DNA from: Chitinophagaceae bacterium
Lineage (GTDB): Bacteria; Bacteroidota; Bacteroidia; Chitinophagales; Chitinophagaceae
Direction: 5' to 3'
DNA: 7,334 nt
Assembly (NCBI GenBank): GCA_016786525.1
Contig: JAEUVW010000383.1
Location: forward strand, 1-7,334
Shown in pieces: positions 1 through 4,886 of the stretch (within the stretch, counting starts at the first letter, position 1; each line of letters begins with the position of its first letter). The translations under genes were made by a program, and so were the position numbers. Below the pieces are notes generated by a model, which had not been told where the DNA came from, searched no databases, and was given only the letters and a program-made list of their open reading frames with translations.

Positions 1-337
1 CCAGTTCCGGACGACGGATCTCCATGATGTTGATCTGAACATCGTCTTTGTGCGTCAGTTTTTTCAGCTCTTCTTTGATACGGTCTACTTCAGTACCGCC
101 TTTACCGATGATGATACCGGGCTTTGAAGTATGAATCGTAATAATCAGTTTCGCCAGGGTACGCTCGATAACAATACGGCTGATACCACCTTTGTTAATC
201 CGTGCTGCGAGGTATGTACGGATTTTATGATCTTCAACGAGTTTCTGACCGAAATCTTTTTTCTCGCCGTACCACATAGAATCCCATCCGCGGATGATAC
301 CTAACCTGTTACCAATAGGATTTGCTTTTTGACCCAT
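1..337 (-). CDS. rpsC: 30S ribosomal protein S3 (uS3), 5' part; 3' end outside window
   Basis: Small-subunit protein of the 30S head that binds 16S rRNA and lines the mRNA entry site. The first 112 codons are visible, starting at ATG 335-337 with MGQKANPIGNRLGIIRGWDS, the conserved S3 N terminus. A KH type 2 nucleic-acid-binding domain follows, with TIHTSKPGIIIGKGG at residues 67-81; its GxxG loop is GKGG (78-81). The reading frame is open to the window edge, so roughly half of a usual S3 (about 230 residues in E. coli) is missing only because of the cut. It lies 30 bp downstream of rplV in the same direction, the standard S10 operon order. The sequence before the start is AT-rich with no Shine-Dalgarno. 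Identity is seen directly in the sequence; nothing is unusual. Confidence 0.97.
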   Translation of the reverse strand, partial: MGQKANPIGNRLGIIRGWDSMWYGEKKDFGQKLVEDHKIRTYLAARINKGGISRIVIERTLAKLIITIHTSKPGIIIGKGGTEVDRIKEELKKLTHKDDVQINIMEIRRPEL

Positions 338-367
338 TCTACTTTATATTAATGAATGTTGAATTAA

Positions 368-727
368 TTAGTTTTGATTTGTTTTTGCACGACCATCAAC
401 TACAATAGTTACGTGGTTGCTGCGCTTACGCAAACGATACGCACGGCCCTGAGGGGCTGGGTTCATACGTTTGAGTGTACGGCCGCAATCCACGAAGATT
501 GTCTTTACATACAAATTGGCTTCGATCACGTCCTGACCTTCATTTTTCATCCTCCAGTTGGCGATAGCGCTCAACAGGAGTTTCTCCAAAGGCACCGAAG
601 GGTGTTTGGTGCTGAATTTCAGTGTGTTTAACGCTTGTTCCACATCCAGACCACGGATCAAATCGGCCAAAAGACGCATCTTGCGTGGCGATGTAGGTTG
701 ATTACTTAAGCGAGCTACAGCTTCCAT
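368..727 (-). CDS. rplV: 50S ribosomal protein L22 (uL22)
   Basis: Large-subunit protein that binds 23S rRNA; its extended beta-hairpin reaches into the nascent peptide exit tunnel. The product has 119 residues (E. coli L22 has 110). The N-terminal RLSNQPTSPRKMRLLADLIRG (6-26) is the typical L22 helix region. The tunnel hairpin and C-terminal signature are at about 84-110, with TLKRMNPAPQGRAYRLRKRS at 84-103, then NHVTIVV. The ATG at 725-727 is the only sensible start for this family. It sits between rpsS (76 bp upstream) and rpsC (30 bp downstream). The short polar tail after residue 110 accounts for the extra length. No Shine-Dalgarno precedes it; the upstream sequence is A/T-rich. Confidence 0.98.
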   Translation of the reverse strand: MEAVARLSNQPTSPRKMRLLADLIRGLDVEQALNTLKFSTKHPSVPLEKLLLSAIANWRMKNEGQDVIEANLYVKTIFVDCGRTLKRMNPAPQGRAYRLRKRSNHVTIVVDGRAKTNQN

Positions 728-803
728 TTTATAGAAATTGTTCTTTATAAATTGGCATTTCCAGAAGAAAGATGCCGTTATTTTGTGTTGAAAAAATTAA
801 ATC

Positions 804-1070
804 TTATTTGCTTCCGCTATGACCTTTGAAGTTACGCGTAGGGGCAAATTCTCCCAGTTTGTGTCCTACCATGTACTCGGTAACATAGACAGGGATGAAT
901 TTGTTGCCGTTGTGTACTGCGAACGTCTGACCAACAAAATCAGGAGTGATGGTAGAGCGACGGCTCCATGTTTTCACTACACCTTTTTTTGCTTTACCTT
1001 CTGCAATTGCCAGCACTTTGCTTTCCAGCTTTGCATCTACGTAAGGTCCTTTTGCTATTGAACGAGCCAT
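804..1070 (-). CDS. rpsS: 30S ribosomal protein S19 (uS19)
   Basis: Small-subunit head protein that forms a complex with S13 and contacts 16S rRNA and the inter-subunit bridge near the A-site tRNA. The product has 88 residues (E. coli S19 has 92). It starts MARSIAKGPYVDAKLESKV and carries the full family signature at about residues 54-78 (NGNKFIPVYVTEYMVGHKLG followed by EFAPT), then the basic RNFKGHSG tail. It lies 63 bp downstream of rplB and 76 bp upstream of rplV, both gaps being longer than in enterobacterial S10 operons. The start ATG at 1068-1070 matches the usual N terminus. No Shine-Dalgarno is seen before it. There is no truncation or odd residue. Confidence 0.98.
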   Translation of the reverse strand: MARSIAKGPYVDAKLESKVLAIAEGKAKKGVVKTWSRRSTITPDFVGQTFAVHNGNKFIPVYVTEYMVGHKLGEFAPTRNFKGHSGSK

Positions 1071-1133
1071 TGTCTAAATTTTGTATTTTGATTAGTGGTC
1101 CGGGCTTTCACCCTTATCCCCGTTTGTTTTTAC

Positions 1134-1964
1134 TTAGAGTTTTTTACCGTTTTTGCGTTGGATGATCAGTTTATCCGAACCTTTTTGTTTACGGGTTTTT
1201 TCACCTTTCGCATATTTACCGTTGCGGCTGCGTGGGTGACCTCCTGAAGAGCGGCCTTCACCACCACCCATCGGGTGATCTACAGGGTTCATCGCAACAC
1301 CCCTTACACGTGGGCGGATACCTTTCCAGCGGTTACGGCCGGCTTTACCCATAGACTCCAGTGCGTGGTCGCTGTTCGATACGGTACCTACGGTAGCCAT
1401 ACAGTTGATCAGTACTTTACGCAGTTCGCCTGAAGGCATTTTCAGTACAGCGTATTTTTCTTCCTTGTTCGCCAGTTGGGCATAAGTACCTGCAGAGCGT
1501 GCGATCGAACCGCCTTTACCGGGCTGGATCTCGATGTTGTGCACTGTAGTACCCAAAGGCATATTTTTCAGCAGCAGGGCATTACCTACTTCCGGAGCTA
1601 CAGCGTCACCGCTCATTACTTTAGTACCTACTTCCAGGCCCTGGGGAGCAATGATGTAGCGTTTTTCACCATCGGCATAAGCCAGCAGGGCGATAAATGC
1701 AGTACGGTTCGGATCGTATTCGATAGATTTAACGGTAGCAGGAATTTCCTTCTTGTTGCGTTTGAAATCGATGATACGGTACTTTGTTTTGTTACCGCCA
1801 CCGATGTAGCGCATTGCACGACGACCTTGAACGTTGCGTCCGCCGCTTCCGGGCAGGGCTTCGAGCAGGCTTTTCTCTGGTACATTGGTAGTAATTTCTG
1901 CGTATGCGTTACCAACTCTCCAACGGGTTCCGGCTGTAACCGGTTTGTATTTACGTAATGCCAT
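1134..1964 (-). CDS. rplB: 50S ribosomal protein L2 (uL2)
   Basis: One of the most conserved large-subunit proteins; it binds 23S rRNA, is needed for subunit association and lies near the peptidyl-transferase centre. The product has 276 residues (E. coli L2 has 273). It starts MALRKYKPVTAGTRWR. The N-terminal OB-fold RNA-binding part includes GRNVQGRRAMRYIGGGNK, followed by the SH3-like part with IQPGKGGSIARSAGTYAQL. The C-terminal signature PRVRGVAMN (218-226) continues into PVDHPMGGGEG (227-237). His230 corresponds by alignment to the functionally important E. coli His229. The protein ends in a long Lys/Arg-rich tail. It is 61 bp downstream of rplW and 63 bp upstream of rpsS. No Shine-Dalgarno precedes the ATG. 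All expected motifs are intact. Confidence 0.99.
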   Translation of the reverse strand: MALRKYKPVTAGTRWRVGNAYAEITTNVPEKSLLEALPGSGGRNVQGRRAMRYIGGGNKTKYRIIDFKRNKKEIPATVKSIEYDPNRTAFIALLAYADGEKRYIIAPQGLEVGTKVMSGDAVAPEVGNALLLKNMPLGTTVHNIEIQPGKGGSIARSAGTYAQLANKEEKYAVLKMPSGELRKVLINCMATVGTVSNSDHALESMGKAGRNRWKGIRPRVRGVAMNPVDHPMGGGEGRSSGGHPRSRNGKYAKGEKTRKQKGSDKLIIQRKNGKKL

Positions 1965-2025
1965 TTTAGTTCTTATTAAGTTGTTCAGTTGTTCTTGTGT
2001 CCAAAAACTTCTTTACGTCTATTGA

Positions 2026-2322
2026 TTACATTGAAAAAAGGTCAATCGAATCGCCTTCTGCTACAGTAACGGTAGCTTTTTTGTAGGCGGATTTCATTCC
2101 GACCACCAGGCCCGATTTGGTTTGGCGGTTTTTTTGTTTACCAGGAACCACGGATGTGTTCACATCGATTACTTTCACATTGTAAAAGCTCTCTACCGCA
2201 GTTTTTACTTCCAGTTTGTTTGCTTTCCTGTCCACCATGAAGGAGTAGCGTCTGCTGCTCTCCATCTGGGCATTTGCTTTTTCTGTCAGTACTGGCTTAA
2301 TTAATACGTCAGCAGGTTTCAT
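2026..2322 (-). CDS. rplW: 50S ribosomal protein L23 (uL23)
   Basis: Large-subunit protein at the rim of the exit tunnel, where trigger factor and signal recognition particle dock. The product has 98 residues (E. coli L23 has 100). It starts MKPADVLIKPVLTEKANAQM; Glu14 in the TEKA motif corresponds to the chaperone-contacting Glu18 of E. coli (SEKA). The internal FYNVKVIDVNT and the flexible basic loop GKQKNRQTKSG (about 61-71), followed by YKKATVTVAEGDSIDLF, match the family signature. It sits 41 bp downstream of rplD and 61 bp upstream of rplB. The ATG at 2320-2322 has no Shine-Dalgarno before it. Identity rests on these motifs plus its position between L4 and L2. Confidence 0.97.
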   Translation of the reverse strand: MKPADVLIKPVLTEKANAQMESSRRYSFMVDRKANKLEVKTAVESFYNVKVIDVNTSVVPGKQKNRQTKSGLVVGMKSAYKKATVTVAEGDSIDLFSM

Positions 2323-2363
2323 ATTGCTTGTAATTTCGTGTATCGAAAAATTATTTTTTTATT

Positions 2364-3005
2364 CTATCCTTCTACTACTTCAATCGCTTCTTCCGTAAAG
2401 AATTTAGCGGTGCTTTCGGTCAGGATCACCACGTTTGCATTCACGAGGTCGTAAGTGTTCATATCGCTCAGGACAACGGTTTTGTTGCTGGCAATATTCC
2501 TTGCGCTCAGGTAAACGTTGGTATCGTACTCAGGCAATACCAGCAGGGTTTTGCGGGCATTTTTTGACACTTTACCCAAAACGTCTACAAACGTTTTTGT
2601 TTTTGGGGTATCGATGCTCAGGTCTTCTACCACCACGATCTGGTTAGCGCGTGCTTTGTGGGAAAGAGCAGAGATCTTAGCCAGGTCTTTTACTTTACGG
2701 TTCAGTTTGAAACCATATCCGTGCGGTTTAGGACCGTTGATGGTACCACCACCTTTATACAGAGGGTTACGGATGTTACCTTTACGGGCGCCACCGGTAC
2801 CTTTTTGTTTGTGTAATTTGCGGCTTGCACCTTTTACTTCAGCACGTGTTTTGGTGCTGTGCAATCCAAGGCGTTGTGCTGCGCGGTATTGCTTTACTGC
2901 CAGGTAGATAACGTGGTCGTTCGGCTCAATGTTGAAGATATCTTCAGGAAGCTCGACCTTACGGCCGGTTACTTCACCTTTACTGTTTAATACGTCGAGT
3001 TGCAT
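2364..3005 (-). CDS. rplD: 50S ribosomal protein L4 (uL4)
   Basis: Large-subunit assembly protein whose loop contributes to the exit-tunnel constriction. In E. coli it also represses its own S10 operon; whether it does so here is not known. The product has 213 residues (E. coli L4 has 201). The globular N terminus (1-50) includes DHVIYLAVKQYRAAQRLG. The long basic tunnel loop, about residues 50-100, contains KTRAEVKGASRK, HKQKGTGGARKGNIRNP and YKGGG. The C-terminal Rossmann-like half follows (NQIVVVEDL, TLLVLP, VVILTESTAKFF). It begins only 9 bp after the rplC stop, the tightest junction in this operon, which suggests translational coupling. The start ATG at 3003-3005 gives the expected N terminus. 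Confidence 0.98.
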   Translation of the reverse strand: MQLDVLNSKGEVTGRKVELPEDIFNIEPNDHVIYLAVKQYRAAQRLGLHSTKTRAEVKGASRKLHKQKGTGGARKGNIRNPLYKGGGTINGPKPHGYGFKLNRKVKDLAKISALSHKARANQIVVVEDLSIDTPKTKTFVDVLGKVSKNARKTLLVLPEYDTNVYLSARNIASNKTVVLSDMNTYDLVNANVVILTESTAKFFTEEAIEVVEG

Positions 3006-3014
3006 AGCGCTTGA

Positions 3015-3632
3015 TTAATTCTGGATTAAAACGATAGAACCGTTGTGACCTGGTACGGAACCGCTGATCAGGATATAGTTCTGTTCTGGAAATATTTTTA
3101 CTACACGCAGCGCTTTTACTTTTACGCTGTCACCGCCCATACGGCCGGCCATACGCATACCTTTGAATACACGGCTGGGGTAAGATGATCCACCTACAGA
3201 TCCCGGAGCGCGCTGACGATCATGCTGACCATGCGTAGCCTCGCCGACACCGCTAAAGCCGTGGCGTTTTACAACACCCTGGAAACCTTTACCTTTTGTC
3301 GTGCCGATTACACTAACTTTTTCGCCTTCAGCGAATATGTCACAGGTGATGGACTCACCGAGTTGTTTGGAGATGGAACTGTTGCGCAGTTCTTTAACTA
3401 CAGACTTAGGCGTTGTATTTGCCTTAGTGAAGTGATTGATTAATGCTTTGGGCGTGTTTTTTTCTTTTGCTTCGCCGTAAGCTATCTGTAGCGCGTTGTA
3501 GCCGTCTGTTTCAACGGTTTTGATTTGCGTTACCACACATGGTCCAGCTTCGATGATGGTACAAGCAGTTTGCTTGCCATTGGGTTCGAAGATGCTGGTC
3601 ATACCGATTTTTTTACCTATAATACCTTTCAT
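3015..3632 (-). CDS. rplC: 50S ribosomal protein L3 (uL3)
   Basis: Large-subunit protein essential for early 50S assembly; its central extension approaches the peptidyl-transferase centre. The product has 205 residues (E. coli L3 has 209). It starts MKGIIGKKIGMTSIFEPNGK. The family signature lies at about residues 107-129 (SVIGTTKGKGFQGVVKRHGF then SG). The central loop contains HGQHDRQRAPGSVGG (134-148), then YPSRVFKGMRMAGRMG. At the position of E. coli Gln150, which PrmB methylates, this protein has Gly148 (GSVGG instead of GSIGQ). It follows rpsJ after an unusually long 128-bp gap with a hairpin ending 15 nt before its ATG (3630-3632), and is almost contiguous with rplD. Confidence 0.98.
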   Translation of the reverse strand: MKGIIGKKIGMTSIFEPNGKQTACTIIEAGPCVVTQIKTVETDGYNALQIAYGEAKEKNTPKALINHFTKANTTPKSVVKELRNSSISKQLGESITCDIFAEGEKVSVIGTTKGKGFQGVVKRHGFSGVGEATHGQHDRQRAPGSVGGSSYPSRVFKGMRMAGRMGGDSVKVKALRVVKIFPEQNYILISGSVPGHNGSIVLIQN

Positions 3633-3647
3633 TTTCTTATATTTTGA

Positions 3648-3686
3648 ACCAAGCGCCCGGTTTATGTTGTGTGGACCGGGATTGGT
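3648..3686 (-). promoter_or_regulatory. Interrupted 11-bp hairpin in the S10-L3 gap, candidate cis-regulatory RNA
   Basis: ACCAA (3648-3652) is complementary to TTGGT (3682-3686), and CCCGGT (3656-3661) to ACCGGG (3675-3680). A 3/1-nt internal loop lies between the two stems and a 13-nt apical loop (3662-3674) at the top. In the mRNA the base of the hairpin ends 15 nt before the rplC ATG, close enough to affect initiation. A second CCCGG in the mRNA (3736-3732) could compete for the same CCGGG partner. No T-tract follows on the minus strand, so it is not a typical terminator. A regulatory role is inference; I cannot assign it to a known r-protein leader family. Confidence 0.5.
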
Positions 3687-3760
3687 GTTTTTTCAAAAAA
3701 CTAAAGAACTTTTTATTTCTTTTTACTCTTTCCGGGCTTTGCAGCCTGATTTCTTTGTTG

Positions 3761-4066
3761 TTATGCCTTGATCTCTACTTCAACACCGCTGGGCAGATCC
3801 AGCTTTGACAGAGCGTCAACTGTGCGTGAGGATGAAGTGTAAATATCCAGCAAACGCTTGTGTGTGCACAATTGGAATTGCTCACGCGCTTTTTTGTTTA
3901 CGTGAGGCGAGCGCAGCACGGTGAATATTTTTTTCTCTGTGGGCAACGGAATGGGGCCTGTAACTACTGCTCCGGTATTGCGCACTGTTTTTACGATTTT
4001 GTCTGCTGACTTGTCAACGAGATTGTGATCGTATGATTTCAGTTTGATTCTGATGCGTTGAGACAT
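3761..4066 (-). CDS. rpsJ: 30S ribosomal protein S10 (uS10/NusE), first gene of the operon
   Basis: Small-subunit head protein that, as NusE, also takes part in transcription antitermination with NusB and links RNA polymerase to the ribosome through NusG. I chose ATG 4064-4066, giving 101 residues beginning MSQRIRIKLKSYDHNLVDKS. The frame extends three codons further upstream only to a TTG at 4073-4075, which would add residues the family lacks. The S10 signature AVVTGPIPLPT is at 33-43. The ribosome-inserted loop, about 44-66, includes SPHVNKKAREQF. The protein ends LPSGVEVEIKA. A consensus promoter lies 40-70 nt upstream, making this the first gene of the transcript. No Shine-Dalgarno is visible. 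The gap to rplC is 128 bp. Confidence 0.97.
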   Translation of the reverse strand: MSQRIRIKLKSYDHNLVDKSADKIVKTVRNTGAVVTGPIPLPTEKKIFTVLRSPHVNKKAREQFQLCTHKRLLDIYTSSSRTVDALSKLDLPSGVEVEIKA

Positions 4067-4106
4067 AACTTTCAAATAGCTTTATCCGTCAAAAAATTTT
4101 CGGACT

Positions 4107-4138
4107 GCAAAGGTAAGTGCTTATTTCGTTCCACCAAA
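4107..4138 (-). promoter_or_regulatory. Bacteroidota-type primary sigma promoter for the S10 operon
   Basis: Read on the minus strand, TTTG (4138-4135) is followed after exactly 19 nt by TACCTTTGC (4115-4107). This matches the known Bacteroidota consensus of a -33 TTTG and a -7 TAnnTTTG with about 19 nt between them. Transcription would start near 4100-4104, giving rpsJ an inferred 5' leader of only about 35 nt. A/T-rich sequence lies just upstream of the -33 element (4139-4160), which could act as an UP-like element. The match is seen in the sequence; use in the cell is inference. Confidence 0.85.
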
Positions 4139-4177
4139 AATATTTTTAAAGTTTTTTTTGAATGAATGACAATGGCC

Positions 4178-4198
4178 TCCCGGAGTAGCTTTCCGGGA
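4178..4198. repeat. Perfect 7-bp inverted repeat upstream of the rpsJ promoter
   Basis: TCCCGGA (4178-4184) and TCCGGGA (4192-4198) are perfect complements separated by 7 nt. The repeat lies about 40 bp upstream of the -33 element of the rpsJ promoter, outside the predicted transcript. No run of T follows it on either strand, so terminator function is doubtful. It could be a protein-binding palindrome or a remnant of a dispersed hairpin repeat. Confidence 0.4.
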
Positions 4199-4266
4199 TA
4201 GGCGATCAGGGCTGCGTGGGCATTTTTACCCTGTTTCTAATAGAGCAAAATCTACTTTACGTTATA

Positions 4267-4801
4267 ATGAAGAGCTCCTGCCTGTATCTGTTCGCTCGTG
4301 GCTTTACTCTTTTTACCGCATCCTGCAGCAACTGTACCCATTGTGATGACACACCGGTCGCTCAGGCGCTGAAATTGATCTGTGAAAGTCTGCAAGTTTT
4401 CCCGGCCTGATCACGCTTGCTATTGCACCCACTCAGAAGGGAACCGAACGGTGAAAAGATGCTTCAGTCCTTATAAAGGGCCTGACAGACCCTGTTACAA
4501 AGACAAACTTGCGGAAAAGCTGAGGCTTTGTTCAGATCAGGAACTCAGGCTTATTGCAGGCATACTTCGGGCGGGCTCCAAGCTGCTGAACGATTCCAGC
4601 AGGACACATTACACCATGCTGCAAATGCCCTGTATACCGGGCTGGACAGTGAAGATGGGCCAGGACTTTCGAAATGGCATCTGCACTTTCTACCTGGAGG
4701 CACGACCGATGAAGGCAAACCCCTACACGATACTGCCGGCATTGCAATCAGCAGGCAAGTACAGGAATGGTACCCTTCAAGCCGGTAACGGGACAACATA
4801 A
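4267..4801 (+). pseudogene. Possible degraded coding region of unknown identity
   Basis: This 535-bp stretch between rpsJ and the surface-protein gene has protein-like segments in different plus-strand frames. One frame starts at ATG 4267 (MKSSCLYLFARGFTLFTASC, signal-peptide-like with a Cys, but a poor lipobox) and stops at 4408-4410. The frame two bases on (from 4410) reads ITLAIAPTQKGTER, stops at 4452-4454, then continues KDASVLIKGLTDPVTKTN. From about 4501 the first frame is open again to a stop at 4786-4788, with a natural-looking composition (for example SKWHLHFLPGGTTDEGKPLH). This pattern suggests a gene broken by several indels and stops, but I recognise no family, so chance open frames cannot be excluded. 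No Bacteroidota promoter is visible on this strand. Confidence 0.3.
4382..4801 (+). CDS. Hypothetical open frame, GTG start, doubtful
   Basis: This is the longest uninterrupted frame in the rpsJ-surface-protein gap: 139 codons from a GTG start, ending in TAA two bases before the terminator hairpin at 4803. The product would be Cys-rich in its first half (seven Cys within the first 50 residues), basic, and without a signal peptide, membrane segment or recognisable motif. Residues 42-67 (KLAEKLRLCSDQELRLIAGI and beyond) look helix-forming. It overlaps the possible relic above in another frame, and the other frame looks equally protein-like over 4501-4788, so at most one is real. It has no start-site signal that I can see. 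I list it only because it is the sole long intact frame in the gap. Confidence 0.2.
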   Translation: MKVCKFSRPDHACYCTHSEGNRTVKRCFSPYKGPDRPCYKDKLAEKLRLCSDQELRLIAGILRAGSKLLNDSSRTHYTMLQMPCIPGWTVKMGQDFRNGICTFYLEARPMKANPYTILPALQSAGKYRNGTLQAGNGTT

Positions 4802-4802
4802 A

Positions 4803-4830
4803 GAAACGGCAGGGTATTTCCTGCCGTTTC
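4803..4830 (-). terminator. Intrinsic terminator-like hairpin after the surface-protein gene
   Basis: GAAACGGCAGG (4803-4813) pairs perfectly with CCTGCCGTTTC (4820-4830), an 11-bp stem with a 6-nt loop. On the minus strand it starts 57 nt after the stop codon of the surface-protein gene and is followed by TTTATGTTG, a partial T-tract. It most likely ends that transcript. It also falls 2 nt after the stop of the doubtful plus-strand frame, so it could act in both directions. Confidence 0.75.
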
Positions 4831-4886
4831 AACCAGAAATTCCGGTATCATCATACCCCTCACTTCCTTCCCGGGATCAGCTGTTT

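Noticed and set aside
754..776. GGCAT...ATGCC inverted repeat in the rplV-rpsS gap
   Set aside because: Only a 5-bp stem with a 13-nt loop, easily found by chance, and no T-tract.
1476..1958. 160-codon plus-strand open frame antisense to rplB
   Set aside because: It overlaps the unmistakable L2 gene completely and has no recognisable domain; a shadow of codon bias.
3686..3712. Possible internal promoter between rpsJ and rplC (TAGTTTTTTG on the minus strand)
   Set aside because: It does not match TAnnTTTG exactly and there is no TTTG element about 19 nt upstream.
4067..4075. Upstream extension of rpsJ to a TTG, adding three residues
   Set aside because: The ATG at 4064-4066 gives the standard S10 N terminus (MSQRIRIKLKSYDHN); the codon at 4073-4075 is TTG and has no supporting signal.
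4157..4193. Possible plus-strand promoter (TTTG at 4157-4160 and TAGCTTTC at 4186-4193)
   Set aside because: The spacing is 25 nt instead of about 19 and the -7 element ends in C instead of G, overlapping the inverted repeat.
4207..4233. CAGGG...CCCTG inverted repeat
   Set aside because: A 5-bp stem with a 17-nt loop is too weak to call.
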